Positions 32,856-40,921 of a stretch of 64,000 nucleotides of DNA are shown here, one piece after another. Position 1 is the stretch's first letter; every line of letters starts with the position of its first letter. The notes under the pieces were generated by a model that searched no databases, was not told the DNA's origin, and saw only the letters and a list, made by a program, of their open reading frames with translations. The stretch comes from Nonomuraea terrae. Lineage in GTDB: Bacteria > Actinomycetota > Actinomycetes > Streptosporangiales > Streptosporangiaceae. Location of the stretch: positions 1-64,000 of the forward strand of contig NZ_SMKQ01000004.1 in assembly GCF_004348995.1 (NCBI RefSeq). The letters run 5' to 3'. Both the position numbers and the translations under genes were made by a program.

Positions 32856-33949
32856 CGGTCTCGGACTCGACGGCCCCGCTGCCCGAGGAGCGGCGGGCCC
32901 ACGTCGTGGAGCTGCTGCGCAGGCGCGGTGTGGTGCGGGTGTCCGACCTGGCCGCCGAGCTGGACGTCTCGGTGATCACCGTGCGCCGGGACATCGCGCT
33001 GCTGTCGTCCCAGGGCCTCGTGCGCCGGGTGCGCGGCGGGGCCGTGCTGCACGGCGAGGCGGCCCCCGCCGAACGGGGAGCGGCCGAGGCGCCGACGGAG
33101 CAGCGGCTCACGATCGGCATGGTGGTGCCGTCGCTCCACTACTACTGGCCCGACGTGATCCGCGGCGTACGGGAGGCGGCCGACGCGGCCGGCGCGCGGA
33201 TCGTGCTGCGCGGCGCCAGCTACCACGCCGCCGACGAGAGCCGCCAGCTCGCCCGGCTGGTCGAGTCCGGCGGCGTGGACGGGCTCCTGGTGGCACCCAC
33301 CACCACGGGCGATGACGGCGAGGCGCTGGTGCGGTGGCTGCAGGACGCGGGCGTGCCCGTCGTGCTCATCGAACGCGCGGCGACCGTGGGCCCGTACCAG
33401 GAGGCGATGGAGTCGGTGATGAGCGACCACGCGCTGGGCGCCTCCATGGCGGTACGGCACCTGGCCTCGCTCGGCCACCGGCGGATCGGCGTGATCACCA
33501 CGCGGCAGAGCCCGACGTCGCCGCACGTGCGCCGTGGGTGGCGGCGGGCGTGCGAGGAGCTGGGGCTCGACGGCGCGCCCGACGCCGACACCGTCGACGT
33601 GCGCGACCCCGAGTGGGCCGGCGTGCTGGAGGACCTGCTCGACGCCTGCGTCTCCTCGGGCACCACCGCGCTGCTCGTGCACTCCGACCCGGAGGCGATC
33701 GGCCTGGTGCAGCGCTGCCAGGAGCGCGGCGTCCGCGTCCCCGAGGACATGGCCGTGGTCACCTACGACGACGAGCTGGCCGAGCTCTGCGACCCGCCGC
33801 TGACGGCGGTCCGCCCGCCCAAGGGCGCCATCGGCCGCGCGGCCTTCGAGCTGCTCGCGGCCCGCCTGGCCGACCCCGACCCGGAGCGTCCCGCGCACCG
33901 GGTCGTGGTGGAGCCGCGGCTCATCGTCCGTGCCTCCTCCCGGCCCTGA
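32852..33949 (+). CDS. DeoR-type HTH fused to a LacI-type sensor domain
   Basis: A 365-residue regulator. Residues 12-70 are a DeoR winged helix (EERRAHVVELLRRRGVVRVS, then LDVSVITVRRDIALL and GLVRRVRGGAVL). Residues 85-360 are a periplasmic-binding-protein-like sugar sensor as in LacI proteins (TIGMVVPSLHYYWPDVI, GHRRIGVIT, VPEDMAVVTYDDE). This hybrid architecture is known in actinobacteria but is less common than the pure forms. It is co-transcribed with the lyase and is the natural controller of the two related operators at 30935 and 35948. Its stop abuts the stop of the convergent DUF2264 gene. Confidence 0.9.
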   Translation: MTVSDSTAPLPEERRAHVVELLRRRGVVRVSDLAAELDVSVITVRRDIALLSSQGLVRRVRGGAVLHGEAAPAERGAAEAPTEQRLTIGMVVPSLHYYWPDVIRGVREAADAAGARIVLRGASYHAADESRQLARLVESGGVDGLLVAPTTTGDDGEALVRWLQDAGVPVVLIERAATVGPYQEAMESVMSDHALGASMAVRHLASLGHRRIGVITTRQSPTSPHVRRGWRRACEELGLDGAPDADTVDVRDPEWAGVLEDLLDACVSSGTTALLVHSDPEAIGLVQRCQERGVRVPEDMAVVTYDDELAELCDPPLTAVRPPKGAIGRAAFELLAARLADPDPERPAHRVVVEPRLIVRASSRP

Positions 33950-33956
33950 TCAGGGC
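33943..33956. other. Palindrome formed by two abutting stop codons
   Basis: GCCCTGATCAGGGC is a perfect 14-bp palindrome. TGA (33947-33949) ends the regulator gene and TCA (33950-33952) is the complement of the stop of the DUF2264 gene, so the genes converge with zero spacing. The stem is short and has no U-tract; it may serve as a weak bidirectional terminator. Confidence 0.6.
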
Positions 33957-35863
33957 GCGGGCAGGGCGTCCACGGTGGTGTCGGGCCAGGTGACGACGGC
34001 GGTGACGCCGGTCCAGGAGACGGTGGGCGGCGCGGCGGGAGCCTCGCCGCCGAGGTAGAGGGCGGCGTCGTACCAGGCGCCTGGGTCGGCGGGGCCGTCC
34101 GTCCCGCAGTACGGGACGAGCGTCCAGGGCGCCAGCGGCGTGGCGTCCTCGGCCGACAGGACGCCCGGCCCGGCGAGCCCGGGGCCGGCGACCAGGCGGG
34201 AGTGCAGCGTGCGCCCGCCCGTGGCGGCCCGCACGGTGAGCTCTCCCGAGGGTTCGAGGGCGGGCAGGGGCCAGCCGTGCAGGCGCAGCGGCCCGGACGG
34301 GATCAGCGGACTGGTCGTGACGCGCACGAGCCGGACCTCCCAGCCGCCGCGGACGGCCGACACCACGTCGATCCACGGGCCGAGCCGCACCCGTCCCGGC
34401 AGGCCGTGACCGTGGTCGGGGCCCTCCTCCGGCCGCACCCAGTGGGCCTGCCAGCGGGACGCGCCCACCAGCGTGCCCGAGGGCAGCCGCTCCAGCAGGA
34501 GCGTCTCGAAGCCGGTCCGGTGCGCGGCGGCCCCGTCCTCGTCGAGGACCGTCACCGACTGGTCCGAAGGCTGCCCGGCGAAGCCGCCCGCCAGGATCGG
34601 CGAGGTCGCGGTCGAGTAGCCGAGTCGGGCGTACAGGGCGGGCTCGGAGCGGTGCGCGCCCGGCCGGGCGTGGTCCGTCCCGTGGTTCACCACCCGGACG
34701 ACGCCGTCGGAACGGGTCCCCGCGACCAGCCAGCCGGGCGCGCGCACGGCGAGCTGGAAGTCGCCCGACTCGACCGGCAGCGGCTCCTCGACCGCCGTCC
34801 ACACCGGGTGGTCCGCGGGCAGGGCCAGCCCGAACAGGCCCTTGGCCGCCCAGTACGGCGACCCTGGCCCCGAGTACGACTGCGCGATCGGCCGCCACGG
34901 CCCGTGCCAGCCGAGCGTGAGGATCCCGTCCTCGTCCGGCGCCCCGCGCTCGGCGAAGTGGCGGACGATGCCGGAGGCCGTCCGGCGCAGCAGCCCGGGA
35001 TCGCCGACGCCGGCCCGGGCGCCCATCCAGAACGGCGCCGCCGCCGCGAACCGGTAGGTGAGGCTGCGCCCCTGCACGAGCGGCGAGCCGTCGCCCCCGA
35101 CCAGGTGGACGGCGTCCCGCAGATACCGTTCGAGTCGCAGCAGGTAGCCGGGGCGCCGGGCGTCCGCCGCGGGGTCGGCGGGGCCGGCCATCTCGCACCA
35201 CAGCAGCGGGTAGAAGTGCAGCGCCCAGCCCACGTAGTGGTCGTAGGCCCGTTCGGCGCCGTCGGCGTACCAGCCGTCCTCGCGGACGAACCCGTCGGTG
35301 AGCGCGAGCCCGGCCGGGATGTCCGGGCACGGCCCTCCGACCGAGGCCAGGAACTGCTCGACCACGAGCTGGAACCAGACCCAGTTGATCGGCGGGTACG
35401 CCGAGCCGACGGCCGGGGCGAGGTAGTCGACGACCTGCTCGCGCACCACGGGATCGAGCCTGTCCCACAACCACGGCCTGGTCAGGTGGAGCACCAGCGC
35501 GATCGAGGCGGCCTCGACCTTGGCCTGGTCGTGCTCGTCCACACGCACCCAGCGGTCCGGCGACTTCGGGTCGACGCCGGCGGCGAGCCCGCGGGCGTAC
35601 CAGTCCATCAGGCCCAGCGGGTCGCGCCCGTCCTCGCCCGCCACCCGGAACCCGGCCGCGAGGAACGTGCGGGCGAAGCCCTCCAGCCCGTCCACGTCGG
35701 GGCCGTAGCCTCCCGGCGGCCCGGGGAAGGAGACGCGCGCGTTGGACGGCGACGCGTGGCGGCGCGCGGTGAGCAGGAGGTGGTCCGCGAGCGCCGCCCA
35801 GTGGTCCCGGGTCCACCCGGTGTACGGCGAGAGCGTCCAGTCGTCGAACTCCCGCAACCGCAT
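33950..35863 (-). CDS. DUF2264 family protein
   Basis: A 637-residue protein of the DUF2264 family (established name; function not settled). Residues 1-360 form the conserved part (HWAALADHLLLTARRHASPS, GFARTFLAAGFRVAG, WLWDRLDPVVREQVVDYLAP, PINWVWFQLVVEQFL, DGWYADGAERAYDHYVGWAL), rich in Trp and helices like an (alpha/alpha) toroid; the rest is probably beta-sandwich. Members sit in loci for rhamnogalacturonan and other uronate-rich glycans, and the fold suggests a glycoside hydrolase or lyase. No signal peptide. The ATG at 35863 has GGAGG 7 nt upstream; a 26-residue extension is possible but unsupported. It diverges from the hydroxyacid dehydrogenase operon. Confidence 0.87.
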   Translation of the reverse strand: MRLREFDDWTLSPYTGWTRDHWAALADHLLLTARRHASPSNARVSFPGPPGGYGPDVDGLEGFARTFLAAGFRVAGEDGRDPLGLMDWYARGLAAGVDPKSPDRWVRVDEHDQAKVEAASIALVLHLTRPWLWDRLDPVVREQVVDYLAPAVGSAYPPINWVWFQLVVEQFLASVGGPCPDIPAGLALTDGFVREDGWYADGAERAYDHYVGWALHFYPLLWCEMAGPADPAADARRPGYLLRLERYLRDAVHLVGGDGSPLVQGRSLTYRFAAAAPFWMGARAGVGDPGLLRRTASGIVRHFAERGAPDEDGILTLGWHGPWRPIAQSYSGPGSPYWAAKGLFGLALPADHPVWTAVEEPLPVESGDFQLAVRAPGWLVAGTRSDGVVRVVNHGTDHARPGAHRSEPALYARLGYSTATSPILAGGFAGQPSDQSVTVLDEDGAAAHRTGFETLLLERLPSGTLVGASRWQAHWVRPEEGPDHGHGLPGRVRLGPWIDVVSAVRGGWEVRLVRVTTSPLIPSGPLRLHGWPLPALEPSGELTVRAATGGRTLHSRLVAGPGLAGPGVLSAEDATPLAPWTLVPYCGTDGPADPGAWYDAALYLGGEAPAAPPTVSWTGVTAVVTWPDTTVDALPAP

Positions 35864-35947
35864 GGGCGCCTCCAGTGATCGCCAGATGGTCGTCCAGGAG
35901 TTAACGCGAGCGCTTCGGGCCACGTCAAGCCCACAAAGCACCCCTAA

Positions 35948-36022
35948 CGATCAATTTCGGTCAAACTACCTGATCGTTGTGATTAATCAGCTCTTGACGT
36001 GATCGTAACGATCGGACATGCT
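35948..36022 (+). promoter_or_regulatory. Divergent control region with several operators
   Basis: Between the DUF2264 gene and the 36073 operon lie CGATCAATTTCGGTCA (35948-35963, sister of the element at 30935), CTGAT-N11-ATCAG (35970-35990) and the palindrome GATCGTAACGATC (36001-36013). The last sits inside the spacer of a promoter TTGACG (35994-35999), 17 bp, CATGCT (36017-36022), a repression position. LacI-like AGCGCT palindromes also occur at 35909-35914 and 36044-36049. Confidence 0.55.
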
Positions 36023-36072
36023 CGGGCGAACCGAACCCCGGTAAGCGCTTGCCCAGCGTGGAGAGGACACAG

Positions 36073-37089
36073 GTGGCAGACGGACGACGGCCGCAGGCCC
36101 TGCTCGTCATGGATTCCGCGAGTTTCGGCGTGCAGTTCCACGACGAGCAGTTGCGTCGGCTGCGCGGACTCGCCGAGCTGGGCGAGCCCGTCATGACCGA
36201 GGAGCTGGACACGCCGGCCGTCCGCCGCCGCCTGCGCGAGGTCGAGGTGCTGCTGACCTCGTGGGGCTGCCCGGAGCTGACCGCCGAGCGGCTGGCGGAC
36301 GCGCCACGCCTGCGCGCGATCTTCCACTGCGCGGGGTCGGTGCGCTTCTTCGTCACCGACGAGGTGTGGCGTCGCGGCATCCTGGTCACCACCGCCGCCG
36401 ACGAGAACGCGATCCCGGTCGCCGAGTTCACCCTCGCCGCGGTCATCTTCGCCGGCAAGAAGGCCCCGTTCCTGGCCCAGGACGCGCGCAGGCACCGCGA
36501 CGACTGGTCCTACGCCACCCGCCGGGGAGAGCTGTCCAACCGCCGCCGCACCATCGGGGTCGTCGGCTTCTCCCGCGTGGGACGCCGGGTCGTGGAGCGG
36601 CTGCGCGACCTCGAGATGGACGTCCTGGTCGCCGACCCGTACGCGGGCCGGGACGAGGTGAGGGCGGCGGGCGGCGAGCTCGTCCCGCTCACCGACCTGC
36701 TGTCACGCTGCGACGTGCTCACCCTGCACGTCCCCGCGCTGCCGGCCACCCGCCACCTCATCGGGGCCGCCGAACTGGCCCTGCTGCGTGACGGGGCCAC
36801 CGTCATCAACACCGCACGCGGCGCCGTGCTGGACACCGCCGCCCTGGAGCGCGAGTGCGTCGCCGGACGGCTCGACGCGATCCTCGACGTCACCGAGCCG
36901 GAGCCGCTGCCGGCCGGCTCGCCCCTCTACGACCTGCCCAACGTCATGATCACCCCCCACATCGCCGGGTCGCTCGGATCGGAGACCCGGCGGATGAGCG
37001 AGAGCGCGCTCGACGAACTCGAACGCCACCTGTCGGGCCGCCCGCCCCGCGCGGCCGTGACGGCCGACGAGTTCCCGGTGAGCGCCTGA
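36073..37089 (+). CDS. D-isomer-specific 2-hydroxyacid dehydrogenase
   Basis: A 338-residue NAD-dependent oxidoreductase of the phosphoglycerate-dehydrogenase-like family. The Rossmann domain (about 120-300) has GVVGFSRVGRRVVERL, a variant of GxGxxG, and VADPY as the NAD-ribose acidic site. NTARGAVLD carries the catalytic arginine region and ITPHIAGSLGSE the catalytic histidine. The GTG at 36073 with GAGAGGA 5 nt upstream is preferred to a TTG at 36049. It begins the sugar ABC operon, 20 bp before the receptor gene, and may reduce a keto-acid formed from an unsaturated uronate, which is inference from context. Confidence 0.87.
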   Translation: MADGRRPQALLVMDSASFGVQFHDEQLRRLRGLAELGEPVMTEELDTPAVRRRLREVEVLLTSWGCPELTAERLADAPRLRAIFHCAGSVRFFVTDEVWRRGILVTTAADENAIPVAEFTLAAVIFAGKKAPFLAQDARRHRDDWSYATRRGELSNRRRTIGVVGFSRVGRRVVERLRDLEMDVLVADPYAGRDEVRAAGGELVPLTDLLSRCDVLTLHVPALPATRHLIGAAELALLRDGATVINTARGAVLDTAALERECVAGRLDAILDVTEPEPLPAGSPLYDLPNVMITPHIAGSLGSETRRMSESALDELERHLSGRPPRAAVTADEFPVSA

Positions 37090-37109
37090 GCCTCGAGGAG
37101 ACCGAGCCC

Positions 37110-38387
37110 ATGACCACTTCGACCAGACATCTCACCAAGGGCCTGGCGGCCACGGCCGCGCTCGCGCTCGCGCTGACCGCCTGCGGGTCGGGCGGCGGCG
37201 AACCCGCCGCGGACGGCACCACCACGCTGACCGTCACTGTCTGGAACCTGGCCAAGACACCCGAGTTCAAGGCCCTGTTCGACGCCTTCCAGAAGGCCAA
37301 CCCGGGCGTCAAGATCCAGCCGGTCGACATCCTCGCGGACGACTATCCCGAGAAGGTCACCACGATGCTGGCCGGCGGCGACAAGACCGACGTGATCACG
37401 ATGAAGAACGTCACGGACTACTCGCGCTACTCCAGCCGCGGGCAGCTCGCCGACCTCACCGACCTGGTCAAGTCGGCCGACACCAGCAAGCTGGCCGGGC
37501 TCGACGCGTTCGACGTGAGCGGGAAGTACTTCGCGCTGCCGTACCGGCAGGACTTCTGGCTGCTCTACTACAACAAGAAGCTCTTCGACGAGGCCGGGAC
37601 GGAGTATCCCGACGGCCTCACCTGGGACGAGTACGCCGAGCTGGCCAAGAAGCTGACCAAGGGCGAGGGCTCCGAGAAGGTCTACGGCACCTACCACCAC
37701 ACCTGGCGCTCGGTCGTGCAGGCCGTCTCGGCGGCGCAGACCGGCGGCGACCAGCTCGGCGGCGACTACGCGTTCTTCACCGACCAGTACACGATGGCGG
37801 TCGGGCTGCAACAGGCCGGCGCGGCGATCGACTTCGGTACCGCGACCTCGCAGAAGTCGGACTACCGGACGATGTTCGAGACCGCGAAAACCGCCATGAT
37901 GCCCATGGGCACCTGGTACATCTCCGGCATCCTGGAGGCCAAGGCGGGCGGCGCCACGGACGTCGAGTGGGGGCTCGCGCCGATGCCGCAGCGCCCGGGG
38001 GCGACCGAGGTGACGACGTTCGGCTCGCCGACGGCGTTCGCGGTCAACAACCGGGCCGAGCACGCCGACCTGGCCAGGAAGTTCGTGCAGTTCGCGGCGA
38101 GCCAGGCGGGCGCCGAGGCGATCACCAAGGTGGGCGTGGTGCCGGCGTTGCAGAGCCCGGAGATCACCGAGGCGTACTTCGCCCTCGACGGCATGCCGAC
38201 GGACGAGCTGTCGAAGAAGGCGTTCGAGCCGGACAAGGTCGTGCTGGAGATGCCCGTCAGCGAGCACACCTCCGACGTCGACACCATCCTCAACGAGGAG
38301 CACCAGCTGATCATGGTCGGCGACAAGACGGCGGCCGAGGGCATCCAATCCATGAACGACCGCGTGAAGAGCGAAGTGCTCGACTAG
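37110..38387 (+). CDS. Sugar ABC transporter substrate-binding lipoprotein
   Basis: A 425-residue type I (family 1 extracellular) binding protein. The signal ends in the lipobox ALTACGSGGG, lipidated on that cysteine. TVTVWNLAKTPEFKALFDAFQKANPGVKI is the usual start, and aromatic-rich segments (YRQDFWLLYYNKKLFDEAG) line the sugar site as in maltose/oligosaccharide binders. ATG at 37110 follows GAGGAG. Two permease genes follow directly; no ATPase gene is present, so a shared MsiK-like ATPase elsewhere is likely, as in other actinomycetes. Ligand probably the oligouronide cleaved by the lyase at 30981. Confidence 0.92.
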   Translation: MTTSTRHLTKGLAATAALALALTACGSGGGEPAADGTTTLTVTVWNLAKTPEFKALFDAFQKANPGVKIQPVDILADDYPEKVTTMLAGGDKTDVITMKNVTDYSRYSSRGQLADLTDLVKSADTSKLAGLDAFDVSGKYFALPYRQDFWLLYYNKKLFDEAGTEYPDGLTWDEYAELAKKLTKGEGSEKVYGTYHHTWRSVVQAVSAAQTGGDQLGGDYAFFTDQYTMAVGLQQAGAAIDFGTATSQKSDYRTMFETAKTAMMPMGTWYISGILEAKAGGATDVEWGLAPMPQRPGATEVTTFGSPTAFAVNNRAEHADLARKFVQFAASQAGAEAITKVGVVPALQSPEITEAYFALDGMPTDELSKKAFEPDKVVLEMPVSEHTSDVDTILNEEHQLIMVGDKTAAEGIQSMNDRVKSEVLD

Positions 38388-38397
38388 GGGTCACGGA

Positions 38398-39306
38398 ATG
38401 GCTCAGGCAACGGCGCCGGGACCCGCCCGCGTGCGGCGGTCCCGGCGGGCCATCCTCGTCGGGTGGAGCTTCATCCTCCCGAACTTCCTCGGCTTCGCGC
38501 TGTTCACGCTGGTGCCCATGGCGGCGGCGTTCGCGCTGGCGTTCCTCGACTGGGACTCCTACGGGACGCCCGAGTGGGTCGGGCTGGAGAACTTCGAGCA
38601 GCTGATCGGCGACGAGAACTTCCACGTCGCGCTGCGCAACACGCTCTACTACGCGGCCGGGCACATCCCGCTGACCCTGGTGGCGGCGCTGGCGCTGGCG
38701 ATCGTGCTGAACAGGAAGCTGCGCGGGGTGAACTTCTTCCGCACCGCGGCGTTCTTCCCGTACATCACGTCGCTGGTGGCGGTCGCGGCGGTGTGGAACA
38801 TGTTGTTCAACCCGACCGCCGGGCCGGTCAACCAGGTGCTGGAGGCCCTGGGCGTCGCCGAGCCGCCGCGCTGGACGGCCAGCACGGACTGGGCGATGCC
38901 GGCGGTGATCGTCACCAGCGTCTGGCGCGACATGGGCTACTACATGGTGCTCTACCTGGCCGGCCTGCAGACGATCCCGCGCGAGTACTACGAGGCCGCC
39001 CGGGTCGACGGCGCGGGCGCCTGGCAGCGGTTCTGGAACATCACGCTGCCGTGCCTGCGGCCCACCACGTTCTTCGTGCTGGTCATGCTGACGATCCAGA
39101 GCTTCAAGGTGCTCGACCTGATCGTCGTCATGACCGACGGCGGCCCCGGCCGCAGCACGCTCGTGCTGGCGCAGCTCGTCTACCGCGAGGGCATCACCGA
39201 GGGCCGGTTCGGCTACTCCTCGGCCATCGCGCTGGTGCTCTTCGTCATCGTGCTGACGGTCACCGTCGCCCAGTTCCGGCTCAACGAGCGGAGGAACACC
39301 CCATGA
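38398..39306 (+). CDS. Sugar ABC transporter permease (MalF type)
   Basis: A 302-residue permease with six membrane segments; the EAA loop is EYYEAARVDGAGAWQRFWNITLP. It starts 10 nt after the receptor gene and overlaps the second permease by 4 nt (ATGA). Confidence 0.93.
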   Translation: MAQATAPGPARVRRSRRAILVGWSFILPNFLGFALFTLVPMAAAFALAFLDWDSYGTPEWVGLENFEQLIGDENFHVALRNTLYYAAGHIPLTLVAALALAIVLNRKLRGVNFFRTAAFFPYITSLVAVAAVWNMLFNPTAGPVNQVLEALGVAEPPRWTASTDWAMPAVIVTSVWRDMGYYMVLYLAGLQTIPREYYEAARVDGAGAWQRFWNITLPCLRPTTFFVLVMLTIQSFKVLDLIVVMTDGGPGRSTLVLAQLVYREGITEGRFGYSSAIALVLFVIVLTVTVAQFRLNERRNTP

Positions 39307-40190
39307 CCACCCTGCAGGACGCTCCCCAGACCGTCGCTCCCCCTGAGCCGTCCCCCGGCGCCCGGCCTGGAGCCGGGGTGGCGCGCACGGTGCTGGCCTA
39401 CGCCGCGCTCGGCGCCGCCACGCTGCTCGTGCTGCTGCCGCTGGTGTGGATGGTCTCGTCCGCGCTCAAACGGGACAACGAGGTCTTCGCCATCCCGGTC
39501 GAGTGGATCCCGCGGGAGTTCCGCTGGTCGAACTTCGTGGAGATCTGGGACCGTGTCCCGCTGCTCACGTATCTCGGCAACTCGGCGTTCCTGTCGGTCA
39601 CCATCGCCTTCCTGCAGGTGCTGACGGGCAGCTTCGCCGCGTACGGGTTCGCCAAGGTGCGCTTCCCCGGCAGGGACGCGTTGTTCCTGGCCTACATCGC
39701 CACGATCGCGGTGCCGTGGCAGGCGTACATGGTGCCGCAGTACATCATGATGCAGCGGGCCGAGCTGACGAACACCTTCTGGTCGATCATCCTGCTGCAG
39801 GCGTTCGGCGCGTTCGGGGTCTTCCTGATGCGGCAGTACTACATGTCGATCCCCGACGACCTGTGCGAGGCCGCGCGCATCGACGGTCTCAGCGAGTACG
39901 GCATCTACCGGCGCATCATGCTGCCGCTGTCCAAACCGGCGCTCGCCAGCCTCGCCCTGCTCACGTTCGTCAGCACGTGGAACGACTACATGGGCCCGTT
40001 CATCTATCTGACCAGCAACGAGCTGTGGACGGTCCAGCTCGGCCTGCGCTCCTTCGTCGGCCAGTACGAGGCCGAGTACGCCATGATCATGACCGGTGCC
40101 GTGCTGTCGGTGCTGCCGATCCTGGTGATCTTCCTGTTCGGCCAGCGGTACTTCATCCGCGGCATCGCCACCAGCGGGCTGAAGGGGTGA
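39303..40190 (+). CDS. Sugar ABC transporter permease (MalG type)
   Basis: A 295-residue permease, partner of the preceding gene. The EAA loop is DLCEAARIDGLSEYGIYRRIMLP; the N-terminal 30 residues are a Pro-rich cytoplasmic leader. The ATG overlaps the upstream stop. Ends 5 nt before the YesL-like gene. Confidence 0.93.
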   Translation: MTTLQDAPQTVAPPEPSPGARPGAGVARTVLAYAALGAATLLVLLPLVWMVSSALKRDNEVFAIPVEWIPREFRWSNFVEIWDRVPLLTYLGNSAFLSVTIAFLQVLTGSFAAYGFAKVRFPGRDALFLAYIATIAVPWQAYMVPQYIMMQRAELTNTFWSIILLQAFGAFGVFLMRQYYMSIPDDLCEAARIDGLSEYGIYRRIMLPLSKPALASLALLTFVSTWNDYMGPFIYLTSNELWTVQLGLRSFVGQYEAEYAMIMTGAVLSVLPILVIFLFGQRYFIRGIATSGLKG

Positions 40191-40195
40191 GCCGG

Positions 40196-40861
40196 ATGAG
40201 GGTGCTGCGCCCGGCCCGGCAGGAGACGTACGAGCGGGTGTTCTCCACCGTCTACGTCGGCCTCATGACGAACGTGCTGCTCGCCGTCGCGTGCGCGCCG
40301 CTGCTGGCGGCGCTGGCGATGGTGCGCGACCCGCTCGCTTCGTGGCCGTTCTTCGCCGTGTTGTCGCTGGTGTGCGCGCCGGCGCTGGCCGGGGCGTTCG
40401 GCTGCTTCGCGGCGCTCGGCGCGGGCTCCACGGACGTGCTGCGCGCGTTCTGGGGCGGCTACCGGCGGGCCGCGGGACGGTCGCTGCTGATCTGGGCGGC
40501 CGGCGTCGCGGCGGTGACCGTGCTGGTCCTGGACGCGGCCGTGCTGTGGCCGACGGCCTGGGGGCCGGCGCTGGTGCCGTTCTTCTGCACGGCCGCCGGG
40601 CTGGTGGTGGCGGTGGCGTTCGCGCTGCTCACGCTCGCCGCCGAGACGTCCGTACGCCTGCGCGCCCTGGTGCGGCCGTGCCTGTACCTGGTGGCCAGGC
40701 GGTGGTACCTGGCCGTGGCCGACGTCGTGGTGCTCGGTCTCGCGGTGGCCGCCGTCCTGACCCGGCCGGTGCTCGGCGTGCTCGTGCTCTGCTCGCCGCT
40801 GCTCTACGCCGCCTGGGCCACCACCCGGTACGTCGTCGCGCCGCTGCTCCGGAATCGGTGA
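40196..40861 (+). CDS. YesL-like (DUF624) membrane protein
   Basis: A 221-residue protein with five or six hydrophobic segments. The N-terminal FSTVYVGLMTNVLLAVACAP and the FWGGYRR segment between helices are those of the YesL/DUF624 family, which accompanies rhamnogalacturonan and oligosaccharide ABC importers (yesLMNOPQ of Bacillus subtilis). Its role in transport is not established. It ends the operon, and its stop codon lies inside the operator-like element at 40856-40870. Confidence 0.85.
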   Translation: MRVLRPARQETYERVFSTVYVGLMTNVLLAVACAPLLAALAMVRDPLASWPFFAVLSLVCAPALAGAFGCFAALGAGSTDVLRAFWGGYRRAAGRSLLIWAAGVAAVTVLVLDAAVLWPTAWGPALVPFFCTAAGLVVAVAFALLTLAAETSVRLRALVRPCLYLVARRWYLAVADVVVLGLAVAAVLTRPVLGVLVLCSPLLYAAWATTRYVVAPLLRNR

Positions 40862-40870
40862 AATCACCGG
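40856..40870. promoter_or_regulatory. Operator-like element shared with the cutinase gene, copy 1
   Basis: CGGTGAAATCACCGG (reverse complement CCGGTGATTTCACCG) contains the inverted repeat CGGTGA-AA-TCACCG. It is centred 59 bp upstream of the LAL regulator start. A copy differing in one base stands at 43684-43698 before the cutinase gene. A TAACAC hexamer (40908-40913) close to the GTG start suggests a very short or absent leader on the regulator mRNA. Confidence 0.6.
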
Positions 40871-40921
40871 CTTCACAAGGGGCCCTTTCAGTCATGACAT
40901 CGGCGGGTAACACTGGACGGC

